Assembly: GCA_035604595.1 (NCBI GenBank)
Contig: DATNIE010000008.1
Location: 152,864-216,863 of the forward strand
Direction: 5' to 3'
Origin: CAIKZZ01 sp035604595
GTDB taxonomy: Bacteria; Pseudomonadota; Gammaproteobacteria; Steroidobacterales; Steroidobacteraceae
DNA length: 64,000 bases
The notes below the pieces were generated by a model that saw nothing but the letters and a program-made list of their open reading frames with translations, was not told the origin of the DNA and ran no database searches. The first letter of the stretch is position 1, and every line of letters starts with the position of its first letter. Below are positions 6,884 to 14,488 of this stretch, in pieces. A program made the position numbers and the translations under genes.

Positions 6884-8406
6884 GCGCCGTCGCCGGCGCG
6901 TACGGCCGCCCGGCCTCGAGCCTCGCCACAGTCGGCTTCGACCGCGCGCGGCTCACGGACGGCGACCTCGTCAGCCGCTCGCCGATCGACGGACGCGTGC
7001 TCGGGCGCGTCGCGACGGCCTCGCGCGCCGACTACGAGGCGATGGTCGCCCGCGCGATCGCGGCGTTCGCCGCGTGGCGAACGGTGCCCGCACCGCGTCG
7101 CGGCGAGCTGGTCCGGCTGTTCGGCGCGGCGGTGCGTGAGCACAAGCCGGGGCTCGCCGAGCTGATCACGCTTGAGGCCGGCAAGATTCCGAGCGAGGCC
7201 GCCGGCGAGGTGCAGGAAGTCATCGACATCTGCGACTTCGCCGTCGGGCTGTCGCGGCAGCTGTACGGCCTGACGATCGTCTCCGAGCGTTCCCGCCATC
7301 ACATGCTCGAGCGCTGGCATCCGCTGGGCCCGGTCGGTGTGATCACGGCGTTCAACTTCCCGATGGCGGTGTGGTCATGGAACGCCGCGCTCGCGCTCAT
7401 CTGCGGCGACCCGGTGATCTGGAAGCCCTCGGAGAAGACGCCGCTGACGGCGCTCGCGCTGCTCAGCGTGTTCGAGTCCGTGGCCCGCGGTTTTGCCGAG
7501 GCGCCGGCCGGGCTCGTCGCCCTCGCACAGGGCGGCCGGCCGGTCGGGGAGTGGCTCGCGGACGATCCGCGCGTTCCGCTCATCAGCGCCACCGGCAGCA
7601 CGCGCATGGGCCGCGAAGTCGGTGTACGCGTTGCCGCGCGCCTCGGCCGCTCGCTGCTCGAACTCGGCGGCAACAACGCGCTGACCGTCACGCCTTCGGC
7701 CAAGGAGGATCTCGCGGTGCGCGCAATCACCTTTGCCGCAGCCGGCACGGCCGGTCAGCGCTGCACGTCGCTCAGGCGGCTTTACGTCCATGGCTCCTGC
7801 TACGAGTCGATCGTTGCACGCCTGAAGCGTGCCTATGCGAGCCTGAAGGTTGGCAGCCCGCTCAGCCACGACACGCTCGTCGGTCCCTTGATCGACGCGG
7901 CGGCGTTCGAGGCGATGCAATCGGCGCTCGCGGCCGCGAAGGCGGCGGGTGGCGTGGTACACGGCGGCGAACGCGTTGCGGTCGCGGGCCACGAGTCCGG
8001 CTATTACGTGCGGCCGGCCATCGTCGAGCTCGCCGGGCCGATCGAGGCATCCCAGCGCGAGACTTTCGCGCCGATCCTGTACGTGTTCCGCTACACCACG
8101 ATCGAGCAGGCGATCGCCGCGAACAACGACGTGTCGCAGGGACTGTCCTCGAGCCTGATTACCCAGGACCTGTCGGAGGCGGAGCTGTTCCTGTCGACCG
8201 AAGGCAGCGACTGCGGCATCGCCAACATCAACATCGGACCCAGCGGTGCGGAGATTGGCGGGGCGTTCGGCGGCGAGAAGGAGACCGGCGGTGGCCGCGA
8301 ATCCGGATCCGATGCCTGGAAGGCCTACATGCGCCGTCAGACTCAGACCGTCAACTACTCGGCGGCGCTGCCGCTCGCGCAGGGCGTAAAGTTCGACGTC
8401 GAGTAG
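6880..8406 (+). CDS. amaB: ALDH7-type aldehyde dehydrogenase, probable aminoadipate-semialdehyde dehydrogenase
   Basis: A 508-residue aldehyde dehydrogenase. The GTG start overlaps the previous stop (GTGA). The oxidative catalytic residues are visible: Glu261 in LLELGGNN and Cys295 in AGQRCTSLRRL; ITAFNFPMAVWSWN and WKPSEKTPLTAL form the NAD site. The sequence resembles the ALDH7/antiquitin branch, which oxidises 2-aminoadipate 6-semialdehyde to 2-aminoadipate in lysine catabolism. Overlap with the lysine/saccharopine-dehydrogenase gene supports that role. The MFS gene follows after 63 bases, so the unit may extend through 11033. Activity on other aldehydes (for example betaine aldehyde) cannot be excluded. 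Confidence 0.85.
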   Translation: MSAVAGAYGRPASSLATVGFDRARLTDGDLVSRSPIDGRVLGRVATASRADYEAMVARAIAAFAAWRTVPAPRRGELVRLFGAAVREHKPGLAELITLEAGKIPSEAAGEVQEVIDICDFAVGLSRQLYGLTIVSERSRHHMLERWHPLGPVGVITAFNFPMAVWSWNAALALICGDPVIWKPSEKTPLTALALLSVFESVARGFAEAPAGLVALAQGGRPVGEWLADDPRVPLISATGSTRMGREVGVRVAARLGRSLLELGGNNALTVTPSAKEDLAVRAITFAAAGTAGQRCTSLRRLYVHGSCYESIVARLKRAYASLKVGSPLSHDTLVGPLIDAAAFEAMQSALAAAKAAGGVVHGGERVAVAGHESGYYVRPAIVELAGPIEASQRETFAPILYVFRYTTIEQAIAANNDVSQGLSSSLITQDLSEAELFLSTEGSDCGIANINIGPSGAEIGGAFGGEKETGGGRESGSDAWKAYMRRQTQTVNYSAALPLAQGVKFDVE

Positions 8407-8469
8407 CAGGGTCGCTTAGCATCCCCGCGGACGGGCCGTACCGGCCCGCCGCCGAAGGATGCGGCCTGC

Positions 8470-9789
8470 ATGACGAGCTCTGGCAGTGACGGCGGTCGCG
8501 CGCCGCGCGCGCCGCGCGTGCTGCGCGTACGCTGGCTGGTGTTCGTCTGGATCTTCGCGGCGGCGTTCATCGCCTACCTCCAGCGCACGACCCTTGCCGT
8601 GGTCGCAGTGCCGCTGACGCGCGAGGCCGGCTTCACGACCTGGCAGATCAGCTGGCTGTTCAACGCATTCCTGATCGCCTACACGGCGTTCCAGGTGCCC
8701 GGCGGGCTGTTCGGGCAGCGCGTCGGCGCGCGCCGCGGGACCCTCGCTTGCATCCTCCTGTCCGTTGCCGGCACCGCCGGCTTTGCGTTCGCACCGGCGC
8801 TTGCGACCGGGACCTCGCTGCTCGCGCTGCTCGCGGCGGCGCGCTTCATCACCGGTGTTGCCCAGGGGCCGCTCTTTCCGATCAACGCGGGGCTCGTCCA
8901 GGCGTGGTTCCCGCCGCGGCGCTGGGCCCTGATGAACGGCCTGCAGGTCACCGGCCTCAGCCTCGGGGCGGCCGCGACCCAGCCGATCGTGTCGCGCCTG
9001 ATGTCGGATCACGGCTGGCAGGCGGCGGTGTATGCGACGTGCGTGCCGGGACTGGCGCTCGCGGCCGTGTGGTGGTGGTACGTCCGCGATACGCCCCGCG
9101 AGCACCCGGCGGTTCTGCATGCCGAGCTCACCGAGATCGAGGGCGGCGAGCAGCCGGCGCGAGCGCGGCAGTTTGACTGGGCCGCGGCGGGCCGCGTGCT
9201 TGCCGACCGCAACGTACTGCTGCTGACGCTCGGTTACCTGCTGATGAATTACGTCTTCTACTTCTTCATGAACTGGAGCTTCACCTACCTCGTCGAGGCA
9301 CGAAAGCTCACGATCCTGCAGAGCGGCTGGCTGGCGGCGATTCCGCTGGTGACCGGCGCGCTGTGCGCCTCGCTCGGCGGCTACCTATGCGACCTTGCCT
9401 GCCTGCGGATCGGCGCGCGCTGGGGCTTTCGCATCGTTCCGCTGGTGACGCTGCCACTCGCGGCCGTGCTGCTGTCGGTCGCGATGCGCACGGAGAGCGC
9501 GTACTGGGCGGTCGCTGCGCTGGCCGGCTGCTTCGGCTGCGCGCAGATGACCGAGGCGCCGTTCTGGGCGGCCGCGTTCTGGGTGGCGCGCGACCAGGCG
9601 AGCGCCGCGACCGGCGTACTCAACACCGGCGGCAACGTGGGCGGCATCATCGGCACGTTCCTGGTCGGCTACCTCGCCAGCCGCTACGGCTGGGGTGCGG
9701 CCTTTGCGACCGGTATCGGCTTTGCGCTCGCCAGTGGCGCGCTGTGGCTGCTGATCGACGCCGAACGCCGCGTGCCGGCGCGGCGATGA
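8470..9789 (+). CDS. MFS transporter (ACS/organic-anion type)
   Basis: A 439-residue, 12-segment inner-membrane carrier of the major facilitator superfamily. The first membrane helix begins at about residue 20 (WLVFVWIFAAAFIAYLQRTTLAVV). The loop FGQRVGARRGTL between helices 2 and 3 is the MFS signature. GVAQGPLFPINAGLVQAWFPPRRWALMNGL and the late GVLNTGGNVGGIIG resemble the anion:cation symporter (hexuronate/phthalate) family. It sits between aldehyde dehydrogenase and an aminotransferase and overlaps the latter region closely, so uptake of an amino acid or its keto acid is plausible. The substrate cannot be read from sequence. Confidence 0.85.
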   Translation: MTSSGSDGGRAPRAPRVLRVRWLVFVWIFAAAFIAYLQRTTLAVVAVPLTREAGFTTWQISWLFNAFLIAYTAFQVPGGLFGQRVGARRGTLACILLSVAGTAGFAFAPALATGTSLLALLAAARFITGVAQGPLFPINAGLVQAWFPPRRWALMNGLQVTGLSLGAAATQPIVSRLMSDHGWQAAVYATCVPGLALAAVWWWYVRDTPREHPAVLHAELTEIEGGEQPARARQFDWAAAGRVLADRNVLLLTLGYLLMNYVFYFFMNWSFTYLVEARKLTILQSGWLAAIPLVTGALCASLGGYLCDLACLRIGARWGFRIVPLVTLPLAAVLLSVAMRTESAYWAVAALAGCFGCAQMTEAPFWAAAFWVARDQASAATGVLNTGGNVGGIIGTFLVGYLASRYGWGAAFATGIGFALASGALWLLIDAERRVPARR

Positions 9790-9797
9790 GGTCCCCA

Positions 9798-11033
9798 ATG
9801 AGCATCACCTCGAGCGATCATCCCGCGACTGCTCCGGCCGTGCGGCCGCGCGGAGCCGATGTGGCGCCGTTCTACACGAGCCTGGTCGCGCGCCAGGCCG
9901 CGGACCTCAGCCGTGCCGGACGCCCGGTCATTCCGATGCATTTCGGGCAACCGAGCGCGGGCACGCCGCCCGGTGCGCGCGCGGCCGCTGCGCACGCGCT
10001 TGCGCTCGACCCGACCGGCTACGTCGAGTCGCGCGAACTGATCGAACGCATTGCGCGGCATTACCGCGAGGTCTACGGCGTCGACGTTGCGCCGGTACGG
10101 ATCCTGTTGACTAACGGCGCGAGCGCCGCACTCGTCGCCGCGTTTGCGGCGCTGTTCGGACCTGGCGACCGGATCGGGATTTGCCGCCCCGGGTATCCGG
10201 CCTATCGCAACGCGCTCGCCGCGCTCAGCCGCGAGGCGGTCGAGATCGACTGTGGCCTGGATACGGGGTTTCGATTGACCGCTGGCGCGCTGACTGCGAT
10301 TGATCCGCCGCTCAACGGGCTCATCGTCGCCAGCCCCGCCAATCCGACCGGCGCGATGCTCGATCGGGCGCAGCTCACTGCGCTCGCCCGCGAGTGCAGC
10401 GCGCGGGGAATCCGCCTGCTGTCGGATGAGATCTACCACGGCATCAGCTTCGGTGCGCGTGCGGTGTCGGCGCTGGAGGTGGAGCCCGAGGCAATCATCA
10501 TCAACAGCTTCTCGAAGCTTTACCGGATGCCCGGCTGGCGGCTCGGCTGGCTCGTCGTGCCAGAGGCGCTCGCGGCCCGCCTGTCGGCCTACGTCATCAA
10601 TCTGTTCCTCACACCTCCGACGCTCTCCCAGCATGCTGCGCTGGCCGCCTTCGATGACGGCGAGGAGCTGGCGCGTACGGTCGACAGCTACCGGGTCAAT
10701 CGCGACCTGCTGCTCGGCGGACTCGCCGCGATGGGCATCACCAGGATCGCCCCGCCAGACGGGGCGTTCTACCTGTATGCGAACGTCGGCCACCTGACGC
10801 GCGACAGTCTGGCTTTTTGCCGGCGCCTGCTGGCCGATACGGGCGTCGCGACCGCCCCCGGGATAGACTTCGATCCGGTGAACGGGCAGCGCTTCATCCG
10901 CCTGTCGTTCGCAATCACGACGCCCGAAATCGAGCGGGCGCTTGAGCTGCTCGGCCCGTGGCTGGCCCGTCAGCCACGGCTCGACGGGCCGTCAGCGGAA
11001 TCCCCCGATGCCGGCGGTGCCGCGCAGCGCTAG
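9798..11033 (+). CDS. Class I/II pyridoxal-phosphate aminotransferase
   Basis: A 411-residue fold-type I aminotransferase. Key residues: NGASAALVAAF (cofactor phosphate loop), ASPANPTGAM (Asn of the NPTG motif), SDEIYHGISF (Asp/Tyr), and SFSKLYRMPGWRLGW with the Schiff-base Lys240. The start at 9798 is favoured because GAGG lies six bases before it; an ATG at 9786 overlapping the MFS stop is also possible. It is the last gene of the apparent lysine/amino-acid catabolic run that begins at 5759. It may transaminate the pathway intermediate (for example 2-aminoadipate), but the family is broad and the substrate is unproven. The Pro/Ser/Ala-rich last 25 residues look disordered. Confidence 0.88.
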   Translation: MSITSSDHPATAPAVRPRGADVAPFYTSLVARQAADLSRAGRPVIPMHFGQPSAGTPPGARAAAAHALALDPTGYVESRELIERIARHYREVYGVDVAPVRILLTNGASAALVAAFAALFGPGDRIGICRPGYPAYRNALAALSREAVEIDCGLDTGFRLTAGALTAIDPPLNGLIVASPANPTGAMLDRAQLTALARECSARGIRLLSDEIYHGISFGARAVSALEVEPEAIIINSFSKLYRMPGWRLGWLVVPEALAARLSAYVINLFLTPPTLSQHAALAAFDDGEELARTVDSYRVNRDLLLGGLAAMGITRIAPPDGAFYLYANVGHLTRDSLAFCRRLLADTGVATAPGIDFDPVNGQRFIRLSFAITTPEIERALELLGPWLARQPRLDGPSAESPDAGGAAQR

Positions 11034-11069
11034 CGTGTATAAGTATTGGAACAGCGGGGGATTTCAGCC

Positions 11070-11372
11070 ATGAGCGAAGCAAACACCCGTCGGCTGATGG
11101 ACGATCTGCGGGCGGTGGTTGCGGACGCCGAAGCCCTGATGACGGCCACGGCCAGCGATGCCAGCGACCGCGCCAAGGATGCGCGCCACAAGGCCACCGA
11201 ATCGGTCGAGAAGGCGCGGGCCCGGCTCGAGCAGCTGGAGTCGGAGCTGAAGGTGCGGGCCAAGGCCGCCGCGGATGATGCGACGAGTTACGTTCGCGAC
11301 AACCCGTGGCAGTCGCTCGGCGTCGCGGCCGCAATCGGCGTCGTGCTCGGCGTGCTGCTCAGCCGCCGCTAG
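11070..11372 (+). CDS. DUF883 / ElaB-YqjD family membrane-anchored protein
   Basis: A 100-residue protein: a long charged helical region (residues 1-78, many Ala, Glu, Arg, Lys) followed by RDNPWQSLGVAAAIGVVLGVLLSRR, the single C-terminal membrane anchor and RR end typical of ElaB/YqjD proteins. E. coli YqjD associates with ribosomes at the inner membrane in stationary phase. The ATG at 11070 is chosen because GGGGGA lies eight bases upstream. It is followed by YqjE- and YqjK-like genes with almost no gaps, matching the E. coli yqjDEK order. Confidence 0.88.
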   Translation: MSEANTRRLMDDLRAVVADAEALMTATASDASDRAKDARHKATESVEKARARLEQLESELKVRAKAAADDATSYVRDNPWQSLGVAAAIGVVLGVLLSRR

Positions 11373-11375
11373 CTC

Positions 11376-11765
11376 ATGGCCGAGGACTCCCTTGAGTTAG
11401 GCCTGTTCGCGTCGCTGAGGCGGATGCTCGCGACGCTGATTGAACTCGCCCATACGCGGCTCGAGCTCGTCTCCGTCGAGGTCGAGGAACAGATCGGGTA
11501 CGCGGCCGGTGTGCTGCTGTGGAGCATCACGGCGATCTTCTTCGGCTCGCTCGCGGTGCTGGTGCTCGCGTTCACGATCGTGATCCTGTTCTGGGACAGT
11601 CACCGGCTGCTCGCCGCCGGGCTCGTGACTGCCGCCTTCACGCTCGTGGCCATCATCGCGGTGCTGATCGTCAGGGCGCGTCTGCGGCGGCGACCGCGCT
11701 TCCTGTCCGCCACGGTCGGCGAGATGCAGCGCGACGTGGCCTCGCTCGACAGGCAATCGCCGTGA
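11376..11765 (+). CDS. YqjE-like membrane protein (phage-holin-superfamily fold)
   Basis: A 129-residue protein with two membrane helices (about residues 41-72 and 78-100) after a short amphipathic N-terminus, LFASLRRMLATLIELAHTRLELVSVEVEEQ, characteristic of the YqjE/putative Actinobacterial Holin-X family. It starts three bases after the YqjD-like gene ends and its stop overlaps the next GTG. Function is unknown; despite the family name nothing around it suggests a prophage. Confidence 0.85.
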   Translation: MAEDSLELGLFASLRRMLATLIELAHTRLELVSVEVEEQIGYAAGVLLWSITAIFFGSLAVLVLAFTIVILFWDSHRLLAAGLVTAAFTLVAIIAVLIVRARLRRRPRFLSATVGEMQRDVASLDRQSP

Positions 11766-12061
11766 ACCCGCGGGTCGAGCTGCTGTCCGCGCGGCGCGAG
11801 TTGCTGCTCGCCCGCAGCGAGCGGTTGCGCCTCGAGCTCGGGGATGATTCCGCCGCCCTCGCACTGCGGTTCCGGCTGGCCGACCGCATCGTGGCGCGGG
11901 CCCGCTCCGGGCTCGGGCAGGTGCTGCTCGTCGGCGGTGCGGCACTGCTCTTGTTCGGACGCCCACGGCGCATCCTGCGGACGGCCGTCCGGCTGCTGAT
12001 GTTCTGGCCCGTCATCCGGCCGCTGCTGCCGCACCTCGCGGATCTCTGGCGCGGACGGTAA
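11762..12061 (+). CDS. YqjK-like small membrane protein
   Basis: A 99-residue protein starting at a GTG that overlaps the preceding stop (GTGA). The N-terminal half is Arg/Leu/Glu-rich (LLSARRELLLARSERLRLEL), followed by one hydrophobic segment (GQVLLVGGAALLLFG) and a second weakly hydrophobic stretch. Order after YqjD and YqjE homologues and the LxxRRExLLxRSExxR pattern match YqjK-type proteins. The 30-base gap to the convergent ctaB gene shows no obvious terminator. Function unknown. Confidence 0.75.
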   Translation: MNPRVELLSARRELLLARSERLRLELGDDSAALALRFRLADRIVARARSGLGQVLLVGGAALLLFGRPRRILRTAVRLLMFWPVIRPLLPHLADLWRGR

Positions 12062-12090
12062 CGCATCGGGCCTTGCCCGACGCCACGCGT

Positions 12091-13026
12091 CTAGACGGCG
12101 CGAATCAGCCAGTAGTGGTCGATCAGCAGCGCTGCGAACAGCAGTCCCAGGTAATTGATCGACCATCGAAACGTCCGCATCGGCAAGTCAGGCCTGGGGC
12201 GAGTCCACAGGGTCCAGGCGTAGAAGAGGAAGACGGCGTTCAGCACGACCGCCGCGAGCGCGTAGATGAGCCCGGACATGCCGGTGAGGTAAGGCAGCAC
12301 GGTCACGATGACGAGCAGCACCGTGTACAGCAGAATGTGCAGCCGCGTGAGCTCGACGCCGTAGATGACCGGCAGCATGGGTACGCCGGCCTTGGCATAT
12401 TCCTCGCGCCGGGCGATCGCGAGCGCCCAGAAGTGCGGCGGCGTCCATGTGAAGATGATCAGGAACAGCAGCAGCGCGTTCGCATCGACGCTGTTCGTCA
12501 CCGCAACCCAGCCGAGCAGCGGGGGCGCCGCGCCTGCCGCGCCGCCGATCACGATGTTCTGCGGCGTCGCCCGCTTCAGCCACACCGTGTACACGATCGC
12601 ATAGCCGATCAGGGAACTGAACGTCAGCAGCGCGGTCAGCGGGTTCACCAGCAGCGTCAGGATCGCCATCGAGGCAACGCCGAGCGCAAACGCGAAGCCG
12701 AGCGCCGGTGCCTCGCTGATCGTGCCACTCGGCAGCGGCCGGTGACGGGTGCGCGCCATCTCGCTGTCGATGCGCTGATCGATCACGTGGTTGATCGCGG
12801 CGGCCGAGGCCGCGGCGAGCCAGATCCCGAGCGTGCCCCAGATCAGCGCCCGCAGCGGCGGCAGGATCGGGGTCGCGAGGAACATCCCGACGACTGCCGT
12901 GAAGGAGATCAGCAGGACCACCTTCGGCTTGGTGAGCTCGAAGTAATCGCGCCAGCCGGCACGTGCGGCCGTGGCCCGGCGGGTGCCGGGGTGGCTGTCG
13001 GGCGAGGCGGCGGAATTGCTGGCCAT
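12091..13026 (-). CDS. ctaB: Protoheme IX farnesyltransferase (heme O synthase)
   Basis: A 311-residue UbiA-superfamily prenyltransferase, integral in the inner membrane, that adds a farnesyl group to heme B to give heme O. The prenyl-diphosphate motif NHVIDQRIDSEMARTRHRPLP and the second Asp-type motif near FTWTPPHFWALAI are clear; nine hydrophobic segments can be traced. It lies downstream of ctaA on the same strand, so heme O passes to heme A synthase. The heme A product would serve the oxidase encoded at 22393. Start ATG at 13026; the leader is Ser/Arg-rich. Confidence 0.96.
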   Translation of the reverse strand: MASNSAASPDSHPGTRRATAARAGWRDYFELTKPKVVLLISFTAVVGMFLATPILPPLRALIWGTLGIWLAAASAAAINHVIDQRIDSEMARTRHRPLPSGTISEAPALGFAFALGVASMAILTLLVNPLTALLTFSSLIGYAIVYTVWLKRATPQNIVIGGAAGAAPPLLGWVAVTNSVDANALLLFLIIFTWTPPHFWALAIARREEYAKAGVPMLPVIYGVELTRLHILLYTVLLVIVTVLPYLTGMSGLIYALAAVVLNAVFLFYAWTLWTRPRPDLPMRTFRWSINYLGLLFAALLIDHYWLIRAV

Positions 13027-13117
13027 GCGTTGGAGATCTCGCGGGCCGTCGCGGCCCCGGCCGGGGCGCGCAGCCTACCACGATGAGCCGCGCCCGGTGG
13101 TTCCGGCCCGGCCGGGT

Positions 13118-14161
13118 CTAGAGGCGGCGGCCGGAACCTAGGGCGAGGGCGAGGTTGGGCCCCGCCGGCCACAGACACCGGACCAGCGTTAGGGTGGCGA
13201 GCAGCACGAGGGCAGCGCCGGCGTTGTGGGCGGTCCCGAGCCACAGCGGGTACCCCTGCCAGATCAGGTTCATGCCGATCAGCCACTGCAGCACGAGTGC
13301 CGCTACGAGTGCCGCCGATGCCGCGCGCACCGCACGGGTCTGCGCACGGCGATAGCCCGCGACCGCGAGCGCAAGCAGCACGACCGCCACCACGACCGCG
13401 CCAAGGCGGTGCGTGTAATGGATTGCAGTGCGCGCCGGATGGTCGAGGACCCCGCCCTCGTAATCAATGCCGAGGCCGCGCCAGAGTACGAAGGCATTGC
13501 GGAAATCCATCGGTGGCAACCAGCTGCCCTGGCAGCGCGGGAAATCCGGGCAGGCCACCGCGGCGTAGTTGCTGCTGGTCCAGCCGCCCATCAGGATCTG
13601 CACCGCGACCAGCGCGAGCGCGGCGAGCGCCAGGCGGCGCACCGGGCGCTCGGCGGCCTTGACGTCGCGTCGCTGCGGCACGAGCGACAGCCACCACAGG
13701 ATCGACAGCGTCGCGAGCCCGCCGACGAGGTGCAGCGTGACGATCAGCGGCTTCAGCAGCCAGGTGACGGTAAACGCCCCGAGCGCGCCCTGCAGGCACA
13801 CGACGCCAAGCAGCACCCACGGCAGCACGCGCGGCTGGGCCGGGTCGCGCCGGTTCGTGAACGCGAGCACCGCGAGCCCGATGATCACGAGGCCGAGCGT
13901 CGTCGCAATGTACCGGTGCACCATCTCGTGCAGCGCCTTCTGGTATTGGAAAGGGCGTTCCGGAAAGGCTGCATTGATCTCACCGACGCGACCGACCAGC
14001 TCGGCCGGATGGATGTGGCCATAGCAGCCCGGCCAATCGGGGCAGCCGAGCCCGGCGTCGGTGAGTCGGACCCAGGCGCCGACGACGACCACAACGGCCG
14101 CCAGGACAGCGCCGACGCGCGCCGCGCGGCGGAACCACAGGAGCGAACGCGACGGGATCAC
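13118..14161 (-). CDS. ctaA: Heme A synthase (COX15/CtaA)
   Basis: A 347-residue, eight-helix inner-membrane protein that oxidises the heme O C8 methyl to a formyl group. Conserved heme-ligand histidines appear in HEMVHRYIATTLGL, LHLVGGLA, HYTHRLGAVVV and HNAGAALVL. Paired loop cysteines are present in GLGCPDWPGCYG and in CPDFPRCQG. A GTG serves as the start. The gene precedes ctaB by about 90 bases and follows fdsD by about 70, so it may be co-transcribed with the formate dehydrogenase genes or have its own weak promoter. Confidence 0.95.
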   Translation of the reverse strand: MIPSRSLLWFRRAARVGAVLAAVVVVVGAWVRLTDAGLGCPDWPGCYGHIHPAELVGRVGEINAAFPERPFQYQKALHEMVHRYIATTLGLVIIGLAVLAFTNRRDPAQPRVLPWVLLGVVCLQGALGAFTVTWLLKPLIVTLHLVGGLATLSILWWLSLVPQRRDVKAAERPVRRLALAALALVAVQILMGGWTSSNYAAVACPDFPRCQGSWLPPMDFRNAFVLWRGLGIDYEGGVLDHPARTAIHYTHRLGAVVVAVVLLALAVAGYRRAQTRAVRAASAALVAALVLQWLIGMNLIWQGYPLWLGTAHNAGAALVLLATLTLVRCLWPAGPNLALALGSGRRL

Positions 14162-14233
14162 GGGGACGGCGCGCCTTTTGTGTGTGGCACAGGTTCCGGC
14201 GGGCGCCAGTGTCGCTGTGTCGGGTCGGCGAGG

Positions 14234-14464
14234 CTAGGCGGCGGGTTTGTGCTCGGCGGCCAGCGTCGCCACCGCCGCCCGGGCCACGTCCGAGAACCCG
14301 CCATGGCCCGTCCTCCAGCAGTCGATGATCTGGCGCCGCATGCGCGGATCCCACAGCCGGCGGATGTGCGTCGCGACCTCAGCCGCCGCCGCCGCCGGGT
14401 CCCGCCCGGCGGCGAAGAAGCTGCCGATGTCGTTGGCCATCTCGATGAGGTAGTCCTCGTTCAT
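14234..14464 (-). CDS. fdsD: Formate dehydrogenase delta subunit FdsD
   Basis: A 76-residue protein beginning MNEDYLIEMANDIGSFFAA and containing HIRRLWDPRMRRQI, the signature of the small FdsD subunit of NAD-dependent molybdenum formate dehydrogenases. FdsD is needed for assembly and stability of the complex rather than catalysis. It starts 24 bases after fdsA ends. In the best-known operons fdsC, a FdhD-like sulfurtransferase, lies between fdsA and fdsD; here it is absent. Confidence 0.9.
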   Translation of the reverse strand: MNEDYLIEMANDIGSFFAAGRDPAAAAAEVATHIRRLWDPRMRRQIIDCWRTGHGGFSDVARAAVATLAAEHKPAA

Positions 14465-14488
14465 CGTCCGGTCACCGGACTCAGGTGT

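Noticed and set aside
11376..11765. Holin-like family name suggesting a prophage
   Set aside because: It is the YqjE member of a yqjDEK-like trio; there are no phage structural, lysis or integrase genes.
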